Source: Clostridiales bacterium (GTDB taxonomy: Bacteria > Bacillota > Clostridia > Christensenellales > CAG-314). Taken from it: a stretch of DNA of 64,000 bases. The stretch is taken from positions 1 through 64,000 of the forward strand of contig JAFLVK010000003.1 of assembly GCA_022508345.1 (NCBI GenBank). Direction: 5' to 3'. The notes under the pieces are model-generated. The model made no database searches, was not told the origin of the DNA, and saw only the letters and a program-made list of their open reading frames with translations. A program made the translations under genes and the position numbers. Below, piece after piece: positions 27,537 to 37,117 of this stretch; positions within the stretch are counted from its first letter, which is position 1; the number at the start of each line of letters is the position of its first letter.

Positions 27537-28736
27537 TTAGCCTCTCATTTTGCGAAGAAAGGGTGGGATTTTGGGATCTTCTTCAATAGAAACATTACCA
27601 CTCAAATGGCTGCTTTGCTGAGCAGGCTGTTGCGGAACATACGTTGGAGTGGGTTGCGGACGTTCAACAGCAGGCTGTGTTGCACCAATAGGGCTTTGCA
27701 AGCTGGGTTGGTTAACCGCATTGCTACGCTGAAGATTGGTTGCTGCAACGTGAGTTGCCGCTTCGCTACTGAAAAATGCTGCTTTACCGCTGTTTTCCTT
27801 GCCCGAAAAACCTGTAGCAATAAGCGTTACCTGAACTTCGTCTTTCATATTTTCGTCAATACCAACGCCGAATAATACGTTAGCATCGGGAGAAATAACC
27901 TGACGTACAAGATCAACGCCTGTGGTAACTTCGTCTAGCGACATATCTTCGCCACCGCGGAAGTTGACAATCAAGCTGGATGCGCCCTGAATTGTAGTTT
28001 CAAGCAAGGGTGAGTACACTGCCTTGCGGATAGCATCGATGGTCTTGTTTTTGCCTTTACCTTCGCCAACGCCCATGTGAGCCATGCCGCTGTTGCGCAT
28101 AACACATTTGATGTCAGCAAGGTCAAGGTTGATACGGCCGTCCTGAACCACGATATCCGTGATACCGCGGATACCCTGCAACAATATTTCGTCTGCCTTG
28201 GCAAACGCGTCCATGATGGAGAAGTTCTTGTCGCGGTTGAGCTTTTCGTTTTGAACGATTACAAGTGAGTCAACATTGCCCTTCAATGCTTCGATACCAA
28301 GCTCGGCATTCTTCATACGGCGAGTACCCTCAAAGTTAAAGGGCTTGGTAACTACTGCAATGGTCAAAATTTCCAATTCCTTAGCAATTTGCGCAACGAT
28401 AGGTGCAGCGCCTGTTCCGGTTCCGCCACCCATACCTGCGGCAATAAACAACAAATCTACGCCTTGCAAAGCAGCTTGAATCTTCTCCTTGCTTTCAAGA
28501 GCTGCCGCTTTACCGATTTCGGGGTTTGCGCCTGCGCCAAGGCCTTTTGTAAGCTTTTCGCCGATAGGCATCTTCTTGGCAGAGAGCTTTGACAGCGCCT
28601 GTTGGTCGGTATTAAGCGCAAGGTACTCAACGCTGCGGATACCTGCTTTCATCATGCTGTTAACAGCGTTACCGCCGCCGCCACCTACGCCTACTATCAA
28701 AATTCTTGCTACATTACCGTTTAAATCGTATTCCAT
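27537..28736 (-). CDS. ftsZ: Cell division GTPase FtsZ
   Basis: 399 residues. Tubulin-like GTPase with GVGGGGGNAVNSM, the signature GMGGGTGTGAAP and the T7 loop NLDLADIKCVM. A variable Gln/Pro-rich linker (about 320-380) leads to the C-terminal peptide DPKIPPFLRKMRG that binds FtsA and SepF. It forms the Z ring. Its ATG overlaps the ftsA stop (TAATG). Confidence 0.98.
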   Translation of the reverse strand: MEYDLNGNVARILIVGVGGGGGNAVNSMMKAGIRSVEYLALNTDQQALSKLSAKKMPIGEKLTKGLGAGANPEIGKAAALESKEKIQAALQGVDLLFIAAGMGGGTGTGAAPIVAQIAKELEILTIAVVTKPFNFEGTRRMKNAELGIEALKGNVDSLVIVQNEKLNRDKNFSIMDAFAKADEILLQGIRGITDIVVQDGRINLDLADIKCVMRNSGMAHMGVGEGKGKNKTIDAIRKAVYSPLLETTIQGASSLIVNFRGGEDMSLDEVTTGVDLVRQVISPDANVLFGVGIDENMKDEVQVTLIATGFSGKENSGKAAFFSSEAATHVAATNLQRSNAVNQPSLQSPIGATQPAVERPQPTPTYVPQQPAQQSSHLSGNVSIEEDPKIPPFLRKMRG

Positions 28737-29899
28737 TATTTATCTCCTTTGCCGATTTTGCCCAAAAATGAGAAGAAACCGCCCTTATTCTTATTTGTAC
28801 ATATTGCTTCATATATCAGACCGTAGCTTGAAGTATATTCATTACGGTTTGTTTGCGGGTTAACGCTTGCGTGTAGCTGCACGCGCTTGCCAAGATGTTG
28901 AGCCAAGCAATCAACGCCACCGCGCAGATACGCCAAACCGCCACCTGTCACAATTACCGGAGTGTTGGAGGGAATTTCCTTGTCGCACATCTGGAAGCTC
29001 TTGATTATGTAATTGGCAATCTGACCGATACGCTCCTTTACAACGGCGTTAGCCTGGCTGGCGTCGATAACACGTCCGCCGATTTGGTAAGCATCGCCCG
29101 CTTTAACTTCAAGATTGAGATTTATCTTATCCAAAGTGGACATAGCAAAGTCGAAGTCGCAACCGATAACAAGACTTAGGTCGCTTGCGAAATATCCACT
29201 ACCTAAAGCAAACGTCTTTTGGAACAGCAAGCCCTTGCCACCGCACAGCATCACATTGGTTGTTATGTAACCGATATCGATAATAATCGAATATCCGTCG
29301 CGCAAGTTGGCATTGGACAAATATCCCGCTTGCGCTTCACAGGCATTGAGGTAATACACCTTGTTTATGCCCTTATCCATAAGGATTGGCGCAATTGCGT
29401 TGCGGAAAGACCTTTTCATAAAGGAGAAGGACACCAGCGCTGTGAGCTTGTTTGCAATAGCTCCAACAGGATTGTATGTTTTGATTGCGCCGTCCAAGAT
29501 GAAGTACACAGGCTTTCCTGTAAGAGGAACGAAGTCGTCGCCGCCCTTGTAGATATCCGCCTTTTTGACCAGTTCGTCAATGTCATCCTGCTCAATCTTC
29601 TTTCGCGAGTGATAGGTTGAAGATGCCTCACTTGTAGTCAATGCGCAAAACGCTCCGGGTACGCCGATGTACAGCTCCTTTACGTCGCATTTCATCTTGA
29701 CTTCTACCTGAGAGATAGCATGTCCGATGGCAGTTGCAAGCATATTAGGTTCGAAAAAGCCACTGTCGTCAAAGCCGCTGTAATTGGCTTGTCCCACTGC
29801 TTTTATGATAAATTCACCGTTGTCCGACAGTCTGGACGCCGCCATGCAAGTAACCTTGCTTGAGCCGAAATCCAAAATCGCCACAAAATTGTTTTTCAT
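28736..29899 (-). CDS. ftsA: Cell division protein FtsA
   Basis: 387 residues, actin-like ATPase fold: phosphate-1 LDFGSSKVTCM, the SHS2 (1C) domain region about 80-160, phosphate-2 IIDIGYITTNVML and adenosine motif VIVTGGGLAYLRG. The C-terminus GGFFSFLGKIGKGDK is a plausible membrane-targeting amphipathic helix. FtsA tethers FtsZ to the membrane. Confidence 0.93.
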   Translation of the reverse strand: MKNNFVAILDFGSSKVTCMAASRLSDNGEFIIKAVGQANYSGFDDSGFFEPNMLATAIGHAISQVEVKMKCDVKELYIGVPGAFCALTTSEASSTYHSRKKIEQDDIDELVKKADIYKGGDDFVPLTGKPVYFILDGAIKTYNPVGAIANKLTALVSFSFMKRSFRNAIAPILMDKGINKVYYLNACEAQAGYLSNANLRDGYSIIIDIGYITTNVMLCGGKGLLFQKTFALGSGYFASDLSLVIGCDFDFAMSTLDKINLNLEVKAGDAYQIGGRVIDASQANAVVKERIGQIANYIIKSFQMCDKEIPSNTPVIVTGGGLAYLRGGVDCLAQHLGKRVQLHASVNPQTNRNEYTSSYGLIYEAICTNKNKGGFFSFLGKIGKGDK

Positions 29900-29920
29900 A
29901 TGTTCCTCTGTAAGTTGATA

Positions 29921-30745
29921 TTACTTTTTGTTAGGATCGGCTGTCTTTATCCGACCGTTCTTGTACACAGTGATTACCCACTTGTCGCTTTGTAAATTTA
30001 CGCTCGAGTTGAAGTAAACTCCGTAAGCCTTTTGAAGTCTCACTGACAGATCCGTTTCGGGAGACTGCAGTTCGATTGTACCGCCCTGGCTTGGTCTGAC
30101 AAGCAAGCAACCGTGCTCGTCGAACGTGAAAGCGTTAGTCGGGCGCAAAACATCGTCCATTTCGTCAATCTCAACGTAGCATTGCCATGTTGCCAATATC
30201 GCTTCCAAAACGTATTTCAGACGCGTGTTGCTTTCAGCGGACACGAATTTGAACGTGCCGTCTGCAGGTTGCTCTGCTGCCGGGTCTGTTGCGTTAAAAG
30301 CAGACGTGATATCGATACACTGCCCGTCTTCGGGTATTTCGGTCACTCTGCAACCGAACGAATCGATATATATCGTCTCTGCTGTAGTAGAAAGGCTAAA
30401 CTTTGCAATAGCAGTACGCTTTACCAAGTGAACTTCCAATTTGTTGGGGAAGTTCCTGACAACGGCAAAGGCATGCCACTGCGAATAATCAGAGTTAGCC
30501 TGTAGCTTTGCATTTACCTGCGCCAAGAAATTAGCTTTGGACAGGAATATTGCACTTTTACCCCTAGCGATACTCTCGATTACTTCCGTAGGAACACCGC
30601 CGTCGGGAGCTGTGGTAAGGTCGCCGTTAAACATGTGGTAACTGAGATACACGTGTCTGACGGAAAAAACAGACGCCATCACAACTATGACTACTACTAC
30701 GACTGCAACTATCGCCAATAATACAAGAAGTTTTTTGTTTTTCAC
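29921..30745 (-). CDS. ftsQ: Cell division protein FtsQ/DivIB
   Basis: 274 residues from a GTG start. One TM segment (about 5-27) is followed by a FtsQ-type POTRA region (FSVRHVYLSYHMF...) and a beta domain with VVRNFPNKLEVHLVKRTAIAKF, the FtsQ/DivIB hallmark. It belongs to the FtsQLB divisome complex outside the membrane. I choose the GTG at 30745 because AGGAG lies 7-8 nt upstream, while the ATG 12 codons earlier has no ribosome site. It is the first gene of a new transcript. Confidence 0.88.
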   Translation of the reverse strand: MKNKKLLVLLAIVAVVVVVIVVMASVFSVRHVYLSYHMFNGDLTTAPDGGVPTEVIESIARGKSAIFLSKANFLAQVNAKLQANSDYSQWHAFAVVRNFPNKLEVHLVKRTAIAKFSLSTTAETIYIDSFGCRVTEIPEDGQCIDITSAFNATDPAAEQPADGTFKFVSAESNTRLKYVLEAILATWQCYVEIDEMDDVLRPTNAFTFDEHGCLLVRPSQGGTIELQSPETDLSVRLQKAYGVYFNSSVNLQSDKWVITVYKNGRIKTADPNKK

Positions 30746-30802
30746 TTGTAACTCCTCTGACTGAAATGTTGATAAACACACTACGCCAATTATTATATCA
30801 AG

Positions 30803-30831
30803 ATTATACTACTATTCACATAGTTAGTCAA
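30803..30831 (-). promoter_or_regulatory. Sigma-A promoter of ftsQ-ftsA-ftsZ-asnS
   Basis: Minus-strand -35 TTGACT (30826-30831), 17-nt spacer, -10 TATAAT (30803-30808). Together with the murA terminator just upstream it splits the dcw cluster into two transcripts. Confidence 0.88.
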
Positions 30832-30915
30832 TAAATTTAAGTTATTGAATGAAATTTTTCCGTCAAAAATACGGATAAAATTACAAAGAAAAATAGGCAA
30901 CTTTGCATGAAAAAA

Positions 30916-30945
30916 GCTCCATTGCCACACAAATGGCAACAGAGC
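30916..30945 (-). terminator. Terminator after murA
   Basis: Minus-strand stem GCTCTGTTGCCA / TGGCAATGGAGC followed by TTTTTTC. Confidence 0.9.
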
Positions 30946-30963
30946 GTAATTTTAGTTGAAATA

Positions 30964-32205
30964 TCACGGACTGACGGTTATGTCTGCCCCCAGCGAACAA
31001 AGATTTTGCGCCAGTCGAACGTAGCCGCGGTTTATATGTTCTATTCCGCTGACAGTGCTTACACCCTCAGCATTTAATGCGGCAATCACCAAGCCGGCGC
31101 CACCGCGCAGGTCGTTAGAAGCTACGCTTTCGCCGTGAAGTTTGCTGCCCTCCACTGTTGCAACGTCATCGTTAACGGCAATGTGCGCACCCATTTTGTT
31201 GAGCTGCTCCGCATTGTGTAGCAGGCGGTTTTCAAACAGTTTTTCGCGTATTTCCGTATCACCGCTACTGCATGCGGCTAAAGTTAGAACAAGCGACTGC
31301 ATATCCGTGGGGAACAACGGATAGGGCGCGGTAACAATCTTGCCGTAGCCGTTTGGCGACTTGTCTGCCACTACATGTATGGCGTCGGAATACTGCTTTA
31401 TGTAAACGTGAGGCGAAAGCACGTCCAAAAATGCTTGCATATGTAACGGGTTGCAATTGGTTACCGTAACGTCGCCCAATGTTGCGACCGTAGCCGCTAT
31501 GTACGTTGCGGCAACTATCCTGTCGGGAATGACGTCAAATTCAGCACCGTGAAGTTTGTCCACGCCAACAAGCCTCACAGTTGACGTACCTACGCCGTAA
31601 AGCTTGGCGCCCATTTTCACGAGCAGCTCCTCTAGCGCAGTTACCTCCGGCTCTGTAGCGCAGTTTGTGAGCACACTTTCTCCTTTAGCCAAAGCGCACG
31701 CGCACAAAAGATTTTCCGTTGCGCCCACACTTGCAAAACGCAGATTGTAAGGCGCACCTATCGGCTTTCCCTGGCAAACTAGCTCGTCGGTGTTTTCGTC
31801 TACTGCTATGCCCAAAGCCTCAAGCCCTTTCAGGTGGATATCCATTGGTCGCGCACCTATTGCGCAACCACCGGGAAGCGGCAGGCAAATCTTGTGATAT
31901 CTTGCAACGGTACTTCCCAATATCAATGCAGAGCCGCGCAGCAAGTTGGCAAGAGACCGTGGCGCAGATGTGGTATTTAATCCACCGCTTACCGATACCG
32001 TATTTCCACGCCTGTTTATCCGTTTGCCCATGGCGGACAGCAACAGTAGCATATTTTCCACGTCCACAATGCTGGGACAATTGCGTAGCACTATCTGTTC
32101 GTCCGTCAGCACCGTTGCGCCCAACAGCGCCAAAGCGCAGTTCTTTGCGCCGTAATCGGCAATTTCTCCGCGAAGTCTCATTCCGCCGTTAATTATGTAA
32201 TCCAT
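30964..32205 (-). CDS. murA: UDP-N-acetylglucosamine 1-carboxyvinyltransferase
   Basis: 413 residues, with the double inside-out alpha/beta barrel sequence of MurA. The catalytic Cys sits in LPGGCAIGARPMDIH (about 115); the conserved Lys is in DYGAKNCALALLG (22) and the Arg in NDLRGGAGLVIAAL. MurA adds enolpyruvate to UDP-GlcNAc, the first committed step of peptidoglycan precursors; a Cys (not Asp) at the active site predicts fosfomycin sensitivity of the enzyme. Its ATG overlaps the ftsW end. It stands where murG is normally found before it. Confidence 0.96.
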   Translation of the reverse strand: MDYIINGGMRLRGEIADYGAKNCALALLGATVLTDEQIVLRNCPSIVDVENMLLLLSAMGKRINRRGNTVSVSGGLNTTSAPRSLANLLRGSALILGSTVARYHKICLPLPGGCAIGARPMDIHLKGLEALGIAVDENTDELVCQGKPIGAPYNLRFASVGATENLLCACALAKGESVLTNCATEPEVTALEELLVKMGAKLYGVGTSTVRLVGVDKLHGAEFDVIPDRIVAATYIAATVATLGDVTVTNCNPLHMQAFLDVLSPHVYIKQYSDAIHVVADKSPNGYGKIVTAPYPLFPTDMQSLVLTLAACSSGDTEIREKLFENRLLHNAEQLNKMGAHIAVNDDVATVEGSKLHGESVASNDLRGGAGLVIAALNAEGVSTVSGIEHINRGYVRLAQNLCSLGADITVSP

Positions 32206-33305
32206 AGCTTTACTCCGAACCCGTTTTCGTAAACCTTACTTGATAGATTGAGCAACACACCCATTGCCGTCATGAATACCACCAGCGACGTACCGCCGTA
32301 GCTTATGAACGGTAACGGCAACCCCGTAGGCGGTATGCTGCCTGTTACTACCGCGAAATTTAACAGCGATTGCACTGCAACTACCGCGGATATTCCCCCT
32401 GCCAGGTAACAGCTGAACTTATCCTTGCTGTTGACGGCAATGCGCACTCCGCGCAGAATTACCACCAGGTACAGCGCAAACACAATCAAACAACCGAACA
32501 GCCCAAATTCCTCGCCGATAACGGAAAAGATAAAGTCGCTTTCGGCAAAGGGTAAAAACCGATACTTCTGCCTGCTGTTGAACAGTCCCACACCAAACCA
32601 ACCGCCACTTCCCAGGGCGTACAAGGATTGAATGAGCTGATATCCCTCGTCCTTAGGTGAAGCCCATGGGTCGATAAATGCCAACAGGCGCTGCAAGCGG
32701 TACGGCTCCATGATTATTAGCAAGGGAACAGCAAGCACCACGGGAATAAGCATTAGCAAAAAGTATTTCCATTTCATTCCGCCAAGGTACAGCATGATAA
32801 TCATGAGCATCGCCACACACATGGTTATCGACATGTTCGGCTCGGCAATTATCAGCGCGCAAAAGATGACGCCCACGGCAATTTGCGGCAAGAAACTATG
32901 AAATTTGGACATATCCAGCTTGGACATTATTGCCGCGCAAAACAGTATGTAGGCGAACTTGGCAATTTCCGACGGTTGCATGGAAAAGCTACCCACGCCA
33001 ATCCAACGCCGTGCACCGTAGTTTTCAATGCTTATCCCTGGCACAAACACCAGCGCCAACAGCACTACGGACAGCACCACGCCCACAATCCACAGCTTGC
33101 GGATAAATTCCAGCTTGACGCGCGAGGCAATCAGCATAGCAATCAAACCTACGACCGCACCAATTGCCTGCTTCGTTACGAAAAAGTATTTGTTGCCGTA
33201 GCTAATCTCCGCCGAGTAACAGCTGGCGCTGTACACAAACAGCAAGCCAATAAGCACCAAAGATATTACCGCGCCAAACAATATGTAATCAATCCGCCGT
33301 TTCAC
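32193..33305 (-). CDS. ftsW: Lipid II polymerase / division protein FtsW (SEDS family)
   Basis: 370 residues with about ten TM segments. SEDS landmarks are YGARRWIGVGSFSMQPSEIAK, AGGISAVVAVQSLLNFAVV and GLPLPFISYGGTSLVVFM. FtsW polymerises septal glycan with its partner PBP. The GTG start at 33305 has GGAG at 7-nt spacing and overlaps murD by 17 nt. Confidence 0.95.
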   Translation of the reverse strand: MKRRIDYILFGAVISLVLIGLLFVYSASCYSAEISYGNKYFFVTKQAIGAVVGLIAMLIASRVKLEFIRKLWIVGVVLSVVLLALVFVPGISIENYGARRWIGVGSFSMQPSEIAKFAYILFCAAIMSKLDMSKFHSFLPQIAVGVIFCALIIAEPNMSITMCVAMLMIIMLYLGGMKWKYFLLMLIPVVLAVPLLIIMEPYRLQRLLAFIDPWASPKDEGYQLIQSLYALGSGGWFGVGLFNSRQKYRFLPFAESDFIFSVIGEEFGLFGCLIVFALYLVVILRGVRIAVNSKDKFSCYLAGGISAVVAVQSLLNFAVVTGSIPPTGLPLPFISYGGTSLVVFMTAMGVLLNLSSKVYENGFGVKLWIT

Positions 33306-34578
33306 AACTTAACTCCGCAACCACCTTTTGAAAGTATTCGCCACGTTCCTTGTATCCGCTAAATTTATCAAAGCTAGCGCAAGCGTTGGACATCAGCACT
33401 ATTCCGCCCACTTGCTTGATTGTTTCGTAACAGAAATATGTAGCTTGCCGTATGTCTTCAAACTGCTTGACATCCTTGCCGTATCTTGCGCCACACTCGT
33501 GTATTTTCAATGCTGTTTCCCCTGTTGCCGTTATCAGCTTGACATTGGGCTGCAAGCCGTCGAATAACGCGTCGAAATCTTCGCCTTTATCCGACCCACC
33601 GAGAATGACTGCAACATTGTCCGAAAAGCACTTCAATGCACTGACAGTTGCTGCAACATTTGTTGCCTTGCTGTCGTCAACAAACGTCACTCCGCCTACA
33701 GTTGCTACCTTTTGCAATCTGTGCGGAAGGAACTGATAGCTTTCCATCGCTTTCACCGCAACATTGGGAGATACGCCCACTGAGCAGCATGCCAGCACAG
33801 CCCCCAACGCATTGCTTAGGTTGTGCCTAGCCAACTGAGAAAAATAGTGCGTTTCTACCTGTGTCCTTTTCACGGAATCCTGCAAAATTACACTGTGTCC
33901 GTCGTAATAGCAATTGGCGTGTGCATTGTCTATGGAGTAAAACAACTTGTTGCAACTACACTTTCCCGACAACTCCACAACAGCTTTGTCATCAAGGTTA
34001 AACAAAGCGTACCCTTGCTTTTGATGAACAAAATTGTTAACCTTTGCATTAGCGTAGTCGGCAAAGCTTGCGTGATAGTTTAAGTGATCAGGTTGCAGGT
34101 TGGTAAATACGCTGACGTAAGGTGCAAAGCTTGCGCAATCTGCAAGCTGAAAGCTGGAGCTTTCAAGCACTACTGTTTCGTTCTTTTCAATATCCAATAC
34201 CTGTGAGCAAAAGGGAACGCCACCGTTTCCAAGCAAACGTGATTTTACTCCGCTAGTTTGCAAAATGTGATAAATCATTTCGCATGTTGTAGTCTTGCCA
34301 TTGGTGCCTGTGACGGATATGCATCTACCCTTGCAATATGGAAAACAAAATTCCAATTCTCCCACTAACCTTGCACCCTTTAGCTTGGCCTGATGCACAC
34401 CTTTTGCATGTGGCGGCACACCAGGACTAAGCAAAACTGTCGTATCCGAGGTGAACTCAGCATTGCCGTCGAAACCGCTAGCGTCATCGTACATAACGGC
34501 GCTTTTGCCCAGTTTTTCAAGCATTTTCACCAGATTTTGCCCAGTTTTGCCCTTTCCGTACACTATTATGTCTGACAT
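33289..34578 (-). CDS. murD: UDP-N-acetylmuramoyl-L-alanine--D-glutamate ligase
   Basis: 429 residues. Mur ligase motifs: Rossmann N-domain (IIVYGKGKTGQNL), P-loop SVTGTNGKTTTCEMI, LQPDHLNYH, and C-domain FVDDSKATNVAATVSAL, the MurD-type DDSKATN motif. It adds D-Glu to UDP-MurNAc-Ala. The ATG at 34578 is preferred to one four codons upstream because the GGAG of the mraY 3' end is well placed for it; the mraY stop is 1 nt away. Confidence 0.96.
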   Translation of the reverse strand: MSDIIVYGKGKTGQNLVKMLEKLGKSAVMYDDASGFDGNAEFTSDTTVLLSPGVPPHAKGVHQAKLKGARLVGELEFCFPYCKGRCISVTGTNGKTTTCEMIYHILQTSGVKSRLLGNGGVPFCSQVLDIEKNETVVLESSSFQLADCASFAPYVSVFTNLQPDHLNYHASFADYANAKVNNFVHQKQGYALFNLDDKAVVELSGKCSCNKLFYSIDNAHANCYYDGHSVILQDSVKRTQVETHYFSQLARHNLSNALGAVLACCSVGVSPNVAVKAMESYQFLPHRLQKVATVGGVTFVDDSKATNVAATVSALKCFSDNVAVILGGSDKGEDFDALFDGLQPNVKLITATGETALKIHECGARYGKDVKQFEDIRQATYFCYETIKQVGGIVLMSNACASFDKFSGYKERGEYFQKVVAELSCETAD

Positions 34579-34579
34579 A

Positions 34580-35572
34580 TTATTCTCCAAGACACATCAA
34601 AATGAAAGTAATGAGCACTGTAACCGTGCAATACAGCACGCAGATACGCGTTTCACTCCATTTCTTCTTTTGTAAGTGATGATGGAACGGAGCCATCAAG
34701 AAAATACGTTTTCCTTTGGTCGCCTTGAAGTAAACGACCTGCATAATTACCGACACGCTGGACAGGACAAACATTATTCCCAGTATCGGAATGAACAAAC
34801 TCATGCGGGTGAATATTGCGATACACGCCACCATTGCACCCAGGGCAAGCGAACCCGTGTCACCCATAAATACCTTAGCATCGTTGCAGTTAAACAACAG
34901 AAAGGCAACCAGCGCCCCACAGCAGATGTAGCACAGTGTAATTAAGTCCTGTGTTTGCTTGTATGCGTAGGTATCGCCGATACTTTCAAGCACATTCAGT
35001 TCACGGTACAGCAACGCAATCATTCCCGCCATGAAGCATATCGTTGTGCTTGTGGCAAGCCCGTCAATGCCGTCTGTTAAGTTTACGCTGTTGGTACAGG
35101 CAAGGTAGATAAAGATAACAAGCGGAATTATCCAAAAGCCTATCTTCACCTGCTTGTCCGTAAACGGAATACGCAGCTTGTCGCCAATGGCAATGTCGCC
35201 GTACACGAATATCGCCACCAACACCGCTATAGCAAGCTGAACAATTATTTTTTGATAAGCGTGCAACCCCATGTTGCGCTTGAAACGAATTTTGATAAAG
35301 TCGTCCAAGAACCCCACAATGCCGTACGCAACAAAAACAGCCACCGCTACTGCCGTTGCGCGGTTGGACCAGCTACAAAATATTGACGAAACAAGGGTGA
35401 TTGCCAATATGAATGCAATACCGCCCATTGTGGGCGTACCCTGCTTGCTACTGTGTTCGGTAACATATTCCAATATTTCCTGTCCTGCTTTTAGACGCCT
35501 CAACAGTGGTAAAACCATACCGCACAGCAGCATACACAGCGCAAAGGCAACCAAAAATGATAACGCTTGCAT
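34580..35572 (-). CDS. mraY: Phospho-N-acetylmuramoyl-pentapeptide transferase
   Basis: 330 residues with about ten TM segments. Motifs: QGTPTMGGIAF, GFLDDFIK (DD pair), NSVNLTDGIDGLA and MGDTGSLALGA, then APFHHHLQKKKWSE (HHH). It makes lipid I at the membrane. murF, which supplies its substrate and usually lies directly upstream, is not in this cluster. Confidence 0.97.
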   Translation of the reverse strand: MQALSFLVAFALCMLLCGMVLPLLRRLKAGQEILEYVTEHSSKQGTPTMGGIAFILAITLVSSIFCSWSNRATAVAVAVFVAYGIVGFLDDFIKIRFKRNMGLHAYQKIIVQLAIAVLVAIFVYGDIAIGDKLRIPFTDKQVKIGFWIIPLVIFIYLACTNSVNLTDGIDGLATSTTICFMAGMIALLYRELNVLESIGDTYAYKQTQDLITLCYICCGALVAFLLFNCNDAKVFMGDTGSLALGAMVACIAIFTRMSLFIPILGIMFVLSSVSVIMQVVYFKATKGKRIFLMAPFHHHLQKKKWSETRICVLYCTVTVLITFILMCLGE

Positions 35573-35599
35573 AACTCTCCTTAACTTTTAATATGTACC

Positions 35600-37027
35600 T
35601 TACTCTATCCTAAGCAAATTGCGCACCACTTCCACATCGGAATACGGGAATTTACGTCCGCGTATTTCCTGATATTCTTCCGCACCTTTGCCGAGAATTG
35701 CCACGGTATCTTCGCCCGTTGCAATGGACAGGGCGTATTCCGTTGCCTGTGAGCGATTGAGTACAATCTTGTACTTGCACGTCAATCTTTCGGATACGTC
35801 CTGTGCAATAAGCTTGGGATCTTCGTAACGCGGATTGTCGTTTGTTAAAATTGCGAAATCTGCAAACTGTGACACCCTCTCTGCCATCAATGGACGTTTG
35901 AATTTATCTCTGTTTCCACCGCAACCGAACACAACGATAAGCTTGCCTTGCGTTGTGCGGCGCAGAAAGGACAATATGTTTTGTATTCCGTCGGGAGTGT
36001 GCGCAAAGTCCACCACAATTCGCGCGCCGTCCGAACGTATCAGCGTTTCGTTGCGACCGCTAACGCACTGAACCTCTTCGATTGCTTTTGCTATCGTATC
36101 GATATCCACACCAAGTACGGACGCACAAGTTGCCGCTGCTAGCGTGTTGTATACGTTGAAAATGCCCGCTAGGTGCGTTGTAATGACTGCAGACTGCCCA
36201 AATAGCTCAACGCGGTACGTTGACTTGTCATTGTCTATCTGCACGTCCGTAGCCACAACGTCGGCGTGTCCGTTAACGGAGTATGTCGCTGTGGGCATTA
36301 ACGTCGCAATTTCTTTGCCGAGGCTGTCGTCAACATTTGCAACTACATTTTTGACATATTTTTGAGTAAAAAAACTCTTTTTAGTGTTGGCATAGTTTTC
36401 CATTGTGTGGAAAAAGTCCAGGTGATCCTGCGAAAAGTTAGTAAAAATAGCCACTTCGGACAGTATACCTTGCATCTTGTGGAGCGCAATTGCGTGCGCG
36501 GATACCTCCATTATCACAACGTCCACCTTGTTGAGGTACATTTGCCTAAACCAATAGTGAAGCTCGATGGGATCGGGTGTTGTAAGCGCGCTTGCATGGC
36601 GTTGACCGTTGAAAAACACTCCGTTTGTACCCACTACAGCCGTTTTGTAGCCCGCCTTGGACAGTATTGCTTCCAGCACATACGACGTGGACGTTTTCCC
36701 GTTTGTGCCCACTATGGAAATTACCTTCAACCTATCCACCGCGCTTGCGTAAAAATTTTTTGCCGCGATAGCCATCACACTGCGCACGTCGTCTACAACA
36801 ATTTGCAATGCCTGTGTTTCCAGCGGTTTTTCGCAAACAATTGCTACCGCGCCGTCGCCAATCGCCTTGCGAAAGAAATCGTGACCGTCGAACTTTTTTC
36901 CTTTCAGGCAAAAGAACAAACATCCCTGCTTTACCTGCGACGTGTCACAAGCAAGCGAGGTTACTTCGGGATTGTTTTCGCCAATCATGCGGTAGCTTAC
37001 GCCGTTTAGTATTTGTTGAAGGTACAT
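35600..37027 (-). CDS. murE: UDP-MurNAc-tripeptide ligase, meso-diaminopimelate type
   Basis: 475 residues. N-domain about 1-90, central ATPase with ISIVGTNGKTSTSYVLEAIL, the carbamylated-lysine region ANTKKSFF, and C-domain with VVDFAHTPDGI. The substrate motif reads DNPR (in LTNDNPRYEDP), which marks meso-diaminopimelate addition, as against lysine (DNPA-like). The cell wall is therefore predicted to be A1-gamma type. Confidence 0.96.
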   Translation of the reverse strand: MYLQQILNGVSYRMIGENNPEVTSLACDTSQVKQGCLFFCLKGKKFDGHDFFRKAIGDGAVAIVCEKPLETQALQIVVDDVRSVMAIAAKNFYASAVDRLKVISIVGTNGKTSTSYVLEAILSKAGYKTAVVGTNGVFFNGQRHASALTTPDPIELHYWFRQMYLNKVDVVIMEVSAHAIALHKMQGILSEVAIFTNFSQDHLDFFHTMENYANTKKSFFTQKYVKNVVANVDDSLGKEIATLMPTATYSVNGHADVVATDVQIDNDKSTYRVELFGQSAVITTHLAGIFNVYNTLAAATCASVLGVDIDTIAKAIEEVQCVSGRNETLIRSDGARIVVDFAHTPDGIQNILSFLRRTTQGKLIVVFGCGGNRDKFKRPLMAERVSQFADFAILTNDNPRYEDPKLIAQDVSERLTCKYKIVLNRSQATEYALSIATGEDTVAILGKGAEEYQEIRGRKFPYSDVEVVRNLLRIE

Positions 37028-37117
37028 AGCTTACTCCAAAAAAATAATCCATACGGGTTGTCCGTATAGATTATTGTATTTGTATTGGTTATTATTTATG
37101 ATTGACGGGCTATGCAA